DNA of 7,370 bases from Deltaproteobacteria bacterium (GTDB lineage Bacteria; Desulfobacterota; Desulfobulbia; Desulfobulbales; Desulfocapsaceae), in assembly GCA_021779275.1 (NCBI GenBank), contig JAJYAX010000070.1, positions 1 to 7,370 of the forward strand. Reading direction: 5' to 3'. Shown here piece after piece: positions 1 through 7,136 of the stretch (positions are counted from its first letter, which is position 1; every line of letters begins with the position of its first letter). The notes under the pieces were generated by a model. It was not told the origin of the DNA and did no database searches. It saw nothing but the letters and a program-made list of their open reading frames with translations. Both the position numbers and the translations under genes were made by a program.

Positions 1-693
1 TCGGATAGCCCTTCGCTTACCCGGGATGTCTCCGGTGAAGGTGTGCAACAGGCCCTGCTGAAAATAATAGAGGGTACTGTCGCCTCCATTCCGCCGAAAG
101 GTGGAAGGAAGCACCCCCAGCAGGAACTGGTGAAGATTGATACCACCAATATCCTGTTTATCTGTGGCGGAGCCTTTGTCGGACTCGAAAACGTTGTCAA
201 GAGACGGTTCGGCACCAAATCCATCGGCTTTGGCGCCAAGGTGGTGGGTGAATCCAAGAAAAAGCTGGGTGAACTCCTTGCCTCCGTGCAGCCGGAAGAT
301 CTTCTGAAATTCGGGTTAATCCCTGAGCTTGTCGGCAGGTTGCCGGTAATTGCCACGATGGAAGAGCTCCTGGAAGAGGATCTGGTCAGAATCCTGCGGG
401 AGCCTAAAAACGCGCTGACCAAACAGTACCAGCGGTTATTCGAGTTTGAAAATATCCAGTTGCGTTTCACCGAGGGTGCTTTGACCTCGATTGCCAGAAA
501 GGCCCTTGAACGAAAATCGGGGGCGCGGGGCTTGCGTTCGGTCATGGAAAAGGCCATGCTCGATGTGATGTATGATCTGCCTTCCAAGAAGGATGTGCAG
601 GAATGTGTAATCAGCGAACAGGTAATAACCAACGGCGACTATCCGGTTATCCTGTATTTTAACAGGCCTGAAGAGAATCTGAAGAGTGCCTGA
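1..693 (+). CDS. clpX: ATP-dependent Clp protease ATP-binding subunit ClpX, C-terminal part (5' end outside window)
   Basis: ClpX is the hexameric AAA+ unfoldase that feeds substrates into the ClpP peptidase in the cytoplasm. The reading frame is open from base 1 (it begins [14 protein letters not shown]), so about 230 C-terminal residues are present and the start, zinc-binding domain and Walker motifs lie upstream. Visible ClpX hallmarks are the stretch [18 protein letters not shown] with the following GGRKHPQQE, the sensor-1 region [14 protein letters not shown], and the IGF tripeptide (223-231), the loop by which ClpX docks on ClpP. Also present are the arginine-finger segment PELVGRLP (Arg codon 337-339) and the sensor-2 motif GARGLR (520-537). 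The IGF loop implies a ClpP partner, which is not in the window. The gene ends 32 nt before lon on the same strand, so co-transcription is likely. No defect is seen in the visible part. Confidence 0.97.
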   Translation, partial: SDSPSLTRDVSGEGVQQALLKIIEGTVASIPPKGGRKHPQQELVKIDTTNILFICGGAFVGLENVVKRRFGTKSIGFGAKVVGESKKKLGELLASVQPEDLLKFGLIPELVGRLPVIATMEELLEEDLVRILREPKNALTKQYQRLFEFENIQLRFTEGALTSIARKALERKSGARGLRSVMEKAMLDVMYDLPSKKDVQECVISEQVITNGDYPVILYFNRPEENLKSA

Positions 694-725
694 ACCGGTA
701 TTGGCTTTGGCTGGGAGTTTTTGTA

Positions 726-3137
726 ATGGAAAATGAAAAGAGTTCGACCAAACTGTATCCGCTGATGCCACTGCGGGATATTGTTATTTTTCCTCATATG
801 GTGGCGCCGCTGGTGGTCGGGAGACGAAAATCAATTCAGGCCCTGGAAGATGCCATGGAAAAGCGGACGGAGATCTTCCTGGTGACCCAGAAGGATTCAA
901 CCGTTGATGAGCCGAAAAAGAATCAGATCTATGGCACCGGGACGCTGGCGGTTGTGATGCAGTTACTCCGTCTGCCTGACGGCACGATCAAGGCCTTGAT
1001 CGAAGGAAAACGCAGGGGGCGGATAGTCTCTTATGTTCCCAACGATAATTTTCTGCAGGTGGAGGTCAGCGAACTCCCGGAACAGGTGGAAATCTCCGGA
1101 GAGGTCCTTGCCTACGAGAGGGAGTTGAGGAAATTTTTCGATGAATTCGCCACAATAAACAAAAAGATCTCCAAAGAGGTGGTGAAATCGGTCAACAATA
1201 TCGATGATCCCTCCAAGCTGGTTGATATCATCTGCGCCCATCTGCCGCTGAAGGCCGATGAAAAACAGAAGATCCTCGAAGGTGAGACGCTTGTCTTCAG
1301 GATAGAAAAGGTCCTTGAATTTATCTATCGGGAAATCGAGCTTGCCGAGCTGGAGAAGACCATCAACGCCAAGGTGAAAATGCGGATGGGCAAGACCCAG
1401 CGCAATTACTATCTTGGTGAGAAGGTCCGGGAGATCCATAACGAGATGGGGCAGGGCGAGGATGGTCTGGATGAAATCGCCGAACTCGAAAAGACCATCG
1501 AGAAGAAAAAGATGCCGGTCCTGGCCAGGGAAAAGGCCACCAAGGAGCTGCGGAAGCTCAAGAATATGCCGCCGATGTCGGCCGAGACCACGGTCGTGCG
1601 CAATTATATCGACTGCATCATCAGCCTGCCGTGGAAGAAGAAGAGCAAGGCCGAGATAGATATCAACAAGGCCGAGATTATCCTGGATGAGGATCACTAC
1701 GGCCTCAGAAAGCCCAAGGAGCGGATAGTCGAATACCTGGCCGTGCAGGCGCAGGTGAAGAGGATAAAAGGACCCATCCTCTGTCTGGTCGGTCCTCCGG
1801 GCGTCGGCAAAACCTCCATCTGCAAATCCATCGCCCGGGCCATGAACAGGGAGTTTGTCCGGCTGTCGCTGGGCGGAGTTCGGGACGAGGCCGAGATCCG
1901 CGGTCATCGCCGCACCTATATCGGGGCGATGCCCGGCAAGATCATTCAGGCCATGCAAAAGGCCAACGTGGCCAATCCGGTTTTCTGCCTGGACGAAGTC
2001 GACAAGATGTCCATGGATTTCCGCGGCGATCCGTCGTCCGCCTTGCTGGAGGTCCTTGATCCGGAACAGAACGTGGCCTTCAATGATCATTACCTGGATA
2101 TAGATTATGATCTTTCCGAGGTCTTCTTCATAACCACCGCCAATAACCTGCATGGCATTCCCGTGCCTTTACAGGACAGGATGGAGATCATCCAGATAAA
2201 CGGCTATACCGAGGAAGAAAAGCAAAAAATTGCGGAAGGATATCTTATCCCTAAACAACTTGAGGCCAATGGCTTCAAAACCGATGATATCTACCTGACC
2301 GATGGCGCAACCCTGGAGATTATCCGGCGGTATACCCGGGAGGCCGGGGTCAGAAATCTTGAGCGTAATATTGCCTCCATCTGCAGGAAGGTGGCGCGTG
2401 ATCGTATGAAGAAGGAGCAGAGAGACAAGAAATATCGGATAAGCGCCCAATCCATCTTCAAATATCTCGGCACCCCGAAATACCGCTATGGCCTGGCCGA
2501 GGAAAACGCCGCCATTGGCCTGACAACCGGGCTTGCCTGGACCGAGGTGGGAGGGGAGTTGCTGCAGATCGAGGCCACCCTGATGCCCGGGGGCGGCAAG
2601 TTGATCATCACCGGGAAATTAGGGGATGTCATGCAGGAGTCCGCCCAGGCCGCGCTGAGCTATGTGCGTTCCAGGGCCGCAGTGCTCGGCCTGGAGAGTG
2701 ACTTCTACCAGAAGCTTGATATCCATATCCACGTTCCCGAGGGGGCGATACCGAAGGATGGTCCGTCGGCAGGCATCACCATTGCGACCACCCTGGTCTC
2801 CGCGCTTCTGAAGGCGCCGGTGAAGCATAAGCTGGCCATGACCGGAGAGATCACCCTGCGAGGCCGGGTCCTGCCCATCGGCGGCCTGACGGAAAAGCTG
2901 CTTGCCGCGAAGAGAGGAAATATCACCGATGTCCTGATCCCCAAGGAAAATGAACGGAATCTCCATGATGTACCTGCAAATATTTTAAAGAGCCTGAATA
3001 TCACCCTGGTGGATCATATGGACGAGGTCCTTGAACATGCAATCATCGTCAAGGAAGGAGAGTCCCTGTTTAAGGGAGGGGCAGGCGGCGCTCTTTTCGG
3101 TGAGAACACCGCACCGGAGCTCAATACCCGTCAATGA
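726..3137 (+). CDS. lon: ATP-dependent endopeptidase Lon (LonA type)
   Basis: Lon is a cytoplasmic homo-oligomeric AAA+ serine protease that degrades misfolded and regulatory proteins. At 803 residues it has the normal LonA length. In order: the N-terminal substrate-binding domain (about 10-205, beginning [13 protein letters not shown]), a helical linker (about 206-310), the AAA+ module with Walker A GPPGVGKT (356-363), the pore-loop motif GHRRTYIG with Tyr398, and Walker B FCLDEVDK (Asp423/Glu424). The protease domain carries the catalytic Ser681 in PKDGPSAG and Lys724 in GGLTEKLL. The 43-residue Ser-Lys spacing matches the E. coli enzyme (S679/K722). The start is supported by a GGGAG Shine-Dalgarno at 713-717, 8 nt upstream of ATG. 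The C-terminus has a short Gly-rich tail ([10 protein letters not shown]) beyond the conserved domain. The gene lies between clpX and ppsR on the same strand. No heat-shock promoter or CIRCE-like repeat is seen in the 32-nt gap, so expression probably comes from upstream. All catalytic residues are present. Confidence 0.98.
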   Translation: MENEKSSTKLYPLMPLRDIVIFPHMVAPLVVGRRKSIQALEDAMEKRTEIFLVTQKDSTVDEPKKNQIYGTGTLAVVMQLLRLPDGTIKALIEGKRRGRIVSYVPNDNFLQVEVSELPEQVEISGEVLAYERELRKFFDEFATINKKISKEVVKSVNNIDDPSKLVDIICAHLPLKADEKQKILEGETLVFRIEKVLEFIYREIELAELEKTINAKVKMRMGKTQRNYYLGEKVREIHNEMGQGEDGLDEIAELEKTIEKKKMPVLAREKATKELRKLKNMPPMSAETTVVRNYIDCIISLPWKKKSKAEIDINKAEIILDEDHYGLRKPKERIVEYLAVQAQVKRIKGPILCLVGPPGVGKTSICKSIARAMNREFVRLSLGGVRDEAEIRGHRRTYIGAMPGKIIQAMQKANVANPVFCLDEVDKMSMDFRGDPSSALLEVLDPEQNVAFNDHYLDIDYDLSEVFFITTANNLHGIPVPLQDRMEIIQINGYTEEEKQKIAEGYLIPKQLEANGFKTDDIYLTDGATLEIIRRYTREAGVRNLERNIASICRKVARDRMKKEQRDKKYRISAQSIFKYLGTPKYRYGLAEENAAIGLTTGLAWTEVGGELLQIEATLMPGGGKLIITGKLGDVMQESAQAALSYVRSRAAVLGLESDFYQKLDIHIHVPEGAIPKDGPSAGITIATTLVSALLKAPVKHKLAMTGEITLRGRVLPIGGLTEKLLAAKRGNITDVLIPKENERNLHDVPANILKSLNITLVDHMDEVLEHAIIVKEGESLFKGGAGGALFGENTAPELNTRQ

Positions 3138-3146
3138 CCTGATCGG

Positions 3147-3971
3147 ATGCTCATGCGGAAATCAAAGGACGTTTATTATGTTTCCGGGAGCACGGGGATT
3201 CTCGCCCAGAATATAGGCAAGGCCCTTCTCGCCCAGTTTCCGGAGGTTAATTTTAATGAGTTTTCGTTTCCCTTCATTCGGACAGAGGAAGATGCCAAAG
3301 ACGTCCTGAAAAAAATACTTGAACAGTCGGGCGGGGAGTGTCCGTTAGTTTTTTCGACCCTCTTTTTCAAGGAATTGAATGCTGTCTTCGATATACTAGA
3401 GGTTGATTTCTTCAATATATTTGATTACTTTCTTGGAAATCTTGAGAGCTTGCTTGGGGAAAAGGCTCTTCGGGAACCGGGGTCATCGAGGCACCTTGAC
3501 GATATGATCGTCACCAAGCGGGTCAATGCCATCGAGTACAGTATCTCGCATGATGATGGGATAGGTACGAAAGATTATGACAGCGCGGATATTATCCTTG
3601 TCGGTGTTTCCCGCGCGGGAAAGACCCCGGTTTCCGTTTATCTCGCAACCCAGATGGGGATTAAAACCGCCAATTATCCTCTGGTGGAAGAGGACCTGGA
3701 TGGATTCCGGCTGCCGCAGGACGTACTGAGAAACATTCAACGGGTAGTCGGTCTTTCCACCTCTCCGCAGACGCTCCATGTCTTCAGGGAGCACCGCTAC
3801 AAGGGAAGCAAATATGCGAACATCTCAACGTGCAGCAGGGAAATCAGCCAGGCCAAAGCAATATTTCAGAAATATAATATCCCGGTGATTTTTTCGGATG
3901 GGCGGTCCATTGAAGAGATTGCAACCCAGATTGTCCAGGAATTGAAGTTGACATGTACCATCACCTTTTAA
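3147..3971 (+). CDS. ppsR: Phosphoenolpyruvate synthase / pyruvate phosphate dikinase regulatory protein (DUF299 family kinase-phosphorylase)
   Basis: Members of this family are bifunctional. They phosphorylate an active-site Thr of PEP synthase or PPDK using ADP and reverse this by Pi-dependent dephosphorylation, controlling pyruvate/PEP interconversion in the cytoplasm. The 274 residues match the family's usual length. Visible marks are the N-terminal VYYVSGSTGILAQNIGKALL (family form YFVSDGTG...), DFFNIFDYFLGNLE (about 87-100), the conserved HDDG (135-138), the P-loop-like GVSRAGKTPVS (153-163), the ANYPLV segment after it, and the C-terminal RSIEEIA. The choice between PEP synthase and PPDK as target cannot be made from this protein. 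The ATG at 3147 lies 9 nt after the lon stop, and a second in-frame ATG at 3153 is equally possible. Neither has a clear Shine-Dalgarno, so coupling to lon translation is plausible. It converges on coaBC with 16 nt between stops and no evident terminator there. Confidence 0.93.
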   Translation: MLMRKSKDVYYVSGSTGILAQNIGKALLAQFPEVNFNEFSFPFIRTEEDAKDVLKKILEQSGGECPLVFSTLFFKELNAVFDILEVDFFNIFDYFLGNLESLLGEKALREPGSSRHLDDMIVTKRVNAIEYSISHDDGIGTKDYDSADIILVGVSRAGKTPVSVYLATQMGIKTANYPLVEEDLDGFRLPQDVLRNIQRVVGLSTSPQTLHVFREHRYKGSKYANISTCSREISQAKAIFQKYNIPVIFSDGRSIEEIATQIVQELKLTCTITF

Positions 3972-3987
3972 CCGGATAACGCCTGTA

Positions 3988-5202
3988 TTAACTCGGGTTT
4001 TCCCTGGTTTGCAGAAGAGCGACGATGCGGTCTAAAATGAGATCTGCTGTCCGTTCCTTGCTGACCAGCGGCAGTTCGATGATATCCTGATGATCGATCA
4101 GGGTTATCTGATTTGTATCTGCCTCGAACCCGGTATTCTCACGGGTGATATCGTTGACTGCAATGAGATCAAGATTCTTTTTCAGCAGTTTTTTCTTTCC
4201 TTCACGTAAGAGATCAGAACTTTCAGCGGCGAAACCGACCAGAAGCTGGCGCGTACCGTCTTTTATCTCGCCCAGTTCCCGGAGAATATCCGGGTTTGCT
4301 CTCAGTTCCAGTGACAACTCTGCCTGTCCCTTCTTGACCTTCTCCCTGTGTGTGGTCTCGGGTCTGAAATCACTGACCGCGGCCGCCTTGATAATGACGG
4401 TGGCTGCGGGAAAATGTTCCATCATTGCCGTCCGCATGTCCTCCGCCGTCTGGACCTCTCTACGAGTTACTCCTTCCGGGCAGGGGAGATGCGTGGGGCC
4501 GCTGACAAGTGTGACCTCGGCCCCCCGCCTGTATGCGGTCCTAGCCAAGGCGTAGCCCATCTTGCCGGAGGATCTGTTGCTGATAAATCGTGCCGGATCA
4601 ATGTGTTCCCGGGTAGGTCCTGCGCTTACCAGTACTCTCTGGCCTTCCAGATCACCTGCCGATACGGCGCGCAGGAAAACGTCTTGGACCTGTTCCCACT
4701 CCGGCAGACGACCTTGTCCTTCATCCTTGCAGGCCATCGTGCCGCATGCCGGATCAATGACCTGATAGTTCAGCTCTTTTAATGTGGCGATATTCGCCTG
4801 GGTGGCCGGATGCGAGTACATCCGGCCGTTCATGGCCGGGCAGACAATCACCTTTGCCCTGGCGGCAAGGACGGTAGTGGTCAGGAGGTTGTCGGAGAGG
4901 CCATGGGCCAGCTTGGCAATGGTATGCGCGGTCGCCGGGGCGATAATAAAAAGGTCCGCCTCCATCCCCAGACTGATATGAGACATATCAGGCCCGTCGG
5001 CAAACATATCCGTATAGACCTTTTCTCCGGACAGAGAGGCAAAGGTGAGAGGGCTTACAAACCGCATCGCCGAATCCGTCATGATAACGGTGACCCGAGC
5101 CTCAGCCTTTGCCAGTGTGCTCACCCAGCCGGCAACTTTGAAGGCGGCTATGCTGCCGGTGACCCCGATGACGATTTTCTTCCCAGCGAAGGATGTATGC
5201 AT
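3988..5202 (-). CDS. coaBC: Bifunctional phosphopantothenoylcysteine decarboxylase / phosphopantothenate-cysteine ligase
   Basis: This protein performs two consecutive steps of coenzyme A synthesis: CTP-dependent joining of 4'-phosphopantothenate to cysteine (CoaB), then FMN-dependent decarboxylation to 4'-phosphopantetheine (CoaC). At 404 residues from the chosen start it has the usual length. The N-terminal CoaC flavoprotein half shows GVTGSIAAFK (13-22), the catalytic His75 in SHISLG, the PAMN motif (122-125) and Cys158 in the mobile flap MACKDEGQGR. The C-terminal CoaB half shows FISNRSSGKMGYALA (206-220), KAAAVSDFRP (272-281) and the Lys-rich KVKKG (288-292). A longer reading frame starts at ATG 5259, but that start lies inside the terminator hairpin of the upstream gene and adds 19 unconserved residues. 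ATG 5202 has an AGGGG site (5209-5213) 6 nt upstream and directly precedes the conserved flavodoxin-like fold, so I chose it. A separate promoter must lie in about 5203-5300, but none stands out. All key residues are present. Confidence 0.96.
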   Translation of the reverse strand: MHTSFAGKKIVIGVTGSIAAFKVAGWVSTLAKAEARVTVIMTDSAMRFVSPLTFASLSGEKVYTDMFADGPDMSHISLGMEADLFIIAPATAHTIAKLAHGLSDNLLTTTVLAARAKVIVCPAMNGRMYSHPATQANIATLKELNYQVIDPACGTMACKDEGQGRLPEWEQVQDVFLRAVSAGDLEGQRVLVSAGPTREHIDPARFISNRSSGKMGYALARTAYRRGAEVTLVSGPTHLPCPEGVTRREVQTAEDMRTAMMEHFPAATVIIKAAAVSDFRPETTHREKVKKGQAELSLELRANPDILRELGEIKDGTRQLLVGFAAESSDLLREGKKKLLKKNLDLIAVNDITRENTGFEADTNQITLIDHQDIIELPLVSKERTADLILDRIVALLQTRENPS

Positions 5203-5239
5203 ATCAAGCCCCTGGTTCTGGTGAGTGTGATTGAACAAC

Positions 5240-5274
5240 AAAAAAGCATGTCCGGACAATGCTGGACATGCTTT
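5240..5274 (-). terminator. Intrinsic terminator after the Bax inhibitor-1 family gene
   Basis: A perfect 11-bp inverted repeat (aaagcatgtcc at 5243-5253, ggacatgcttt at 5264-5274) encloses a 10-nt loop. Read on the - strand, the stem runs directly into six consecutive T (complement of 5240-5245, partly shared with the stem base). It lies 28 nt beyond the stop of the membrane-protein gene. On the + strand only three T follow the stem, so it is directional. Confidence 0.9.
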
Positions 5275-5302
5275 GGGGAACCTGTATCAAGACTGGTTTG
5301 GA

Positions 5303-6010
5303 TTAATTTTTGTTACCGCCGAAAAAGCGCAGCAGCATAAGGAACAGGTTGATAAAGTCAAGATAGAGCGCCAAGGCGCCCATGATTGCCCCTTTCTTGA
5401 TTGCCTCCTCCCCATTGGCCATGATTCCCTGCTCACCCATGTTTTTGATCTTCTGTACATCATACGCCGTAAGCCCCGTGAAGATAAAGACGCCAAGAAG
5501 GGATATGACCCAATACACGCTGGAACTCTTTAAAAAGATATTGACGACGGAGGCGATCAATATCCCTATAAGTCCCATAAAAAGAAAGGAGCCCAAACCG
5601 GAGAGATCGCGTTTGGTCACCAGCCCATAAACCGCCATTGCCCCAAACATCCCGGCAGTGATAAAGAACGTCCCGGCGATGGATGATCTGGTGTAGCTCA
5701 GAAAGATAACCGAAAGGGTGAGGCCGTTGAGGATCGAGTAGCCGATAAAGAGTCCCGATGCCGTACCGGCCTGGATTTTATCGATTCTGGCGGAAAGGAA
5801 AAAAACCATGCCGAGCTCGGCGATCACCAAGACCATAAAGAGAGGACTGGCGATTATGGACTGCGCCATTCCGGTATTTGCGGTGAAATAAGCGACAATC
5901 CCGGTTATGCCCAGGCCCATGGCCATCCAGTTGAAAACCTTGGCGAGAAAAATTGTCGACACCTCCTGCCTGGCCCGGCTCAAGGTCATCTGATCCGAAT
6001 TTCCGTACAT
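5303..6010 (-). CDS. Bax inhibitor-1 / YccA-YbhL family integral membrane protein
   Basis: This family (TMBIM/UPF0005) comprises inner-membrane proteins. The Bacillus member YetJ acts as a pH-sensitive calcium leak channel, and E. coli YccA interacts with the FtsH protease. The 235 residues have the usual length and predict seven hydrophobic helices at about 22-43, 53-73, 83-104, 112-132, 139-160, 166-184 and 210-229. The soluble N-terminus (MYGNSDQMTLSRARQEV) has no cleavable signal. The family signature GLTAYDVQKIK (179-189) carries Asp184, and the last helix has LALYLDFINLFL with Asp218. These correspond to the conserved acidic pair that forms the pH/calcium switch in YetJ. The start is supported by AAGGAGT (complement of 6017-6023) 6 nt upstream of ATG. 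It is a single gene with its own terminator and lies downstream of a structured gap. The physiological role here is unknown; calcium leak or membrane-protease modulation are inferences from homologues. Confidence 0.95.
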   Translation of the reverse strand: MYGNSDQMTLSRARQEVSTIFLAKVFNWMAMGLGITGIVAYFTANTGMAQSIIASPLFMVLVIAELGMVFFLSARIDKIQAGTASGLFIGYSILNGLTLSVIFLSYTRSSIAGTFFITAGMFGAMAVYGLVTKRDLSGLGSFLFMGLIGILIASVVNIFLKSSSVYWVISLLGVFIFTGLTAYDVQKIKNMGEQGIMANGEEAIKKGAIMGALALYLDFINLFLMLLRFFGGNKN

Positions 6011-6095
6011 AATTTTACTCCTTAATTTCCTTATGAAAGTTTGATCTGTTCCAACTCAAGCCCATTCTGCTCCTGGAGTTGTAAGCAGCTCTACT

Positions 6096-6138
6096 AAAAA
6101 GCTCTTTTGAATATATACTAATCACTTCAAAAGAGCTT
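6096..6138 (-). repeat. Perfect 13-bp inverted repeat: terminator-like hairpin or operator upstream of the BI-1 gene
   Basis: The arms aagctcttttgaa (6099-6111) and ttcaaaagagctt (6126-6138) are exact reverse complements around a 14-nt AT-rich spacer. On the - strand the repeat runs into TTTTT (complement of 6096-6100), which fits a weak intrinsic terminator. It would be a second one, about 60 nt past the hairpin that already follows rubrerythrin. The stem holds only four G-C pairs. The repeat also overlaps a possible promoter for the BI-1 gene, so an operator role is an alternative. Its sequence is certain; its role is not. Confidence 0.6.
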
Positions 6139-6142
6139 GCAA
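6115..6142 (-). promoter_or_regulatory. Possible sigma70-type promoter for the BI-1 family gene
   Basis: On the - strand TTGCAA (complement of 6137-6142) is followed after 16 nt by TAGTAT (complement of 6115-6120). Each matches the consensus at four of six positions. It lies about 105 nt upstream of the ATG and is embedded in the 13-bp inverted repeat. It is weak on sequence alone, but I found no better candidate in the 226-nt gap. Confidence 0.3.
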
Positions 6143-6152
6143 GACATCTTGC
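6139..6152. repeat. Short palindrome GCAAGA-CA-TCTTGC
   Basis: This perfect 6-2-6 inverted repeat directly abuts the right arm of the 13-bp inverted repeat and overlaps the proposed -35 of the BI-1 promoter. Dyads of this size can be repressor or activator sites. A chance origin cannot be excluded for six-base arms. Confidence 0.35.
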
Positions 6153-6192
6153 CATCTTTCAGGCCGGAGGCAGGGACAGGCTGTAAAAAGAG

Positions 6193-6228
6193 AAAATTAT
6201 AAAGCGGCCCCGGGGGGAAGGCCGCTTT
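6193..6228 (-). terminator. Probable intrinsic terminator of the ferredoxin-rubrerythrin operon
   Basis: The arms aaagcggcc (6201-6209) and ggccgcttt (6220-6228) pair perfectly over 9 bp with a 10-nt loop, 8 nt beyond the rubrerythrin stop. On the - strand the stem is followed by an interrupted U-rich tail (TTT at the stem base, then ATAATTTT). The GC-rich stem is strong and the tail imperfect. Confidence 0.75.
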
Positions 6229-6236
6229 GTTGTTCG

Positions 6237-6812
6237 CTACCAGTTTTTTCCCAGGAGCTCAAAATGTCCCCGGGGTTTGACGCAGGCCGGGCATTTGTCC
6301 GGAGCAGCCTTCCCTGTATGCAGGTAGCCGCAGCTGAGACATCGCCAGACCTGTTCTTCTTCCCGGACAAAGGTCCGGTCGGCGACGATATTTTCAGCAA
6401 GCTCACGAAAGAGCCGCTCGTGGTGTTTTTCCGCCACGCTTATAGCATCCAGGGTGTCGGCGGCCCGTTCAAATCCCTCATCCCGGGCAATTGCCGCAAA
6501 TCCTTTGTACATGCTGTCATGGACATAGAGTTCCAGTTCTGCCGAGGCAAGCAGATTTGCATGGGTGTCCTTGATCACCCCGGCGGGAAAACTCCACTGG
6601 ATTTCATATTCACCGCCGTTAAAAAACTTAAAGAATCTCAGCGCATGTTCATGCTCTTGAGCGGCCGTCTCATCAAATAACCGTCCTATCTGCATGAAAC
6701 TCTCCTCCCGTGCCCGGTCGGCGAAAAAATTATACCGGCTCCGGGCCTGGGCCTCGGCGGCAAAGGAGGTGAGCAGGTTTTTGGCGGTCAGGCTGTCCCG
6801 GAAAGCGACCAT
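6237..6812 (-). CDS. rbr: Rubrerythrin (diiron ferritin-like domain plus C-terminal rubredoxin domain)
   Basis: Rubrerythrin is a cytoplasmic non-haem iron peroxidase that reduces hydrogen peroxide in anaerobes using electrons from rubredoxin, ferredoxin or NAD(P)H-dependent donors. The 191 residues match the classical two-domain form. The ferritin-like part (about 1-145) shows Glu20 in AAEAQARSRY, Glu53 and His56 in QEHEHALRF, Glu94, and Glu128/His131 in VAEKHHERLF. The rubredoxin-like part (about 155-191) has Cys158, Cys161, Cys174 and Cys177 (RCLSCGY, CPAC), then HFELL. One departure is clear: the third-helix motif, normally GE-x-x-E followed by Tyr/His, reads LELYVH, so the usual Glu97 ligand is Val. 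The start is supported by AGGAGG (complement of 6817-6822) 4 nt upstream of ATG. It lies 12 nt downstream of the ferredoxin gene in one operon, with a hairpin terminator after it. The family call is firm; full peroxidase activity is less certain because of the missing ligand. Confidence 0.95.
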   Translation of the reverse strand: MVAFRDSLTAKNLLTSFAAEAQARSRYNFFADRAREESFMQIGRLFDETAAQEHEHALRFFKFFNGGEYEIQWSFPAGVIKDTHANLLASAELELYVHDSMYKGFAAIARDEGFERAADTLDAISVAEKHHERLFRELAENIVADRTFVREEEQVWRCLSCGYLHTGKAAPDKCPACVKPRGHFELLGKNW

Positions 6813-6824
6813 GAGGCCTCCTCT

Positions 6825-7016
6825 TTATTCTTCAATGATGATTGCATCGGCTCCGCATTGATCGGCGGCCTTCTGCACAATTTCCTCCAGATGTTTGGGA
6901 ATAACATCGAATTTGACAATTGAAAGGAGTTGATCCTCGTCATACTCAAACACCTCGGGACAAAGCTTGTTGCAATTTCTGTCACCCATACACTGTTTTG
7001 TAATAGTCGCTTTCAT
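6825..7016 (-). CDS. Small single-cluster ferredoxin with an Asp in the cluster-binding motif
   Basis: This is a 63-residue soluble electron carrier of the single [4Fe-4S] ferredoxin class. The cluster motif is C9-M-G-D12-R-N-C15-N-K-L-C19-P, followed by EVFEYDED as in D. gigas-type ferredoxins, and a distal Cys54 in ADQCGADAIII. The predicted ligands are Cys9, Asp12, Cys15 and Cys54. Asp occupies the second position, as in the Pyrococcus furiosus ferredoxin, where it ligates a [4Fe-4S] cluster that converts readily to [3Fe-4S]. Cys19 corresponds to the residue that forms a disulfide with a second distal Cys in some homologues. That partner is absent here, and the usual CP after the distal Cys is CG. 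The start is supported by AAGGAGA (complement of 7022-7028) 5 nt upstream. It is the first gene of the operon with rubrerythrin and a plausible electron donor to it, though this is inferred from adjacency only. Confidence 0.92.
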   Translation of the reverse strand: MKATITKQCMGDRNCNKLCPEVFEYDEDQLLSIVKFDVIPKHLEEIVQKAADQCGADAIIIEE

Positions 7017-7076
7017 GGAGATCTCCTTATCTGCGGGTTAATGAAAATGAAAAACGAAACAAGAGAGTATTGAGTA

Positions 7077-7105
7077 TTTATACAAGGTGTCGTTCTATTA
7101 TTCAA
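7077..7105 (-). promoter_or_regulatory. Sigma70-type promoter for the ferredoxin-rubrerythrin operon
   Basis: On the - strand TTGAAT (complement of 7100-7105) and TATAAA (complement of 7077-7082) are separated by 17 nt. The -10 matches the consensus at five of six positions and the -35 at four. Transcription would begin near 7070, giving a leader of about 55 nt before the ferredoxin ATG. It is the best promoter-like sequence in the window. Confidence 0.65.
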
Positions 7106-7136
7106 ACACAAACTTATCCGTTAGCAGCGGTCCGAA

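Noticed and set aside
963..2153. A 396-codon open frame on the - strand opposite lon
   Set aside because: It lies wholly inside the conserved lon coding region, has no recognisable domain or ribosome-binding site, and is explained by lon codon bias.
4810..5340. A 176-codon open frame on the + strand opposite coaBC and spanning the terminator
   Set aside because: It is the complement of coaBC, runs through an intrinsic terminator into the BI-1 gene, and its translation has no protein-like conserved features.
6052..6081. A 6-bp inverted repeat (caactc / gagttg, 18-nt loop) in the BI-1 leader, considered as a riboswitch or attenuator
   Set aside because: The arms are too short and the loop too long to support a structured regulatory RNA, and no known riboswitch motif is present.
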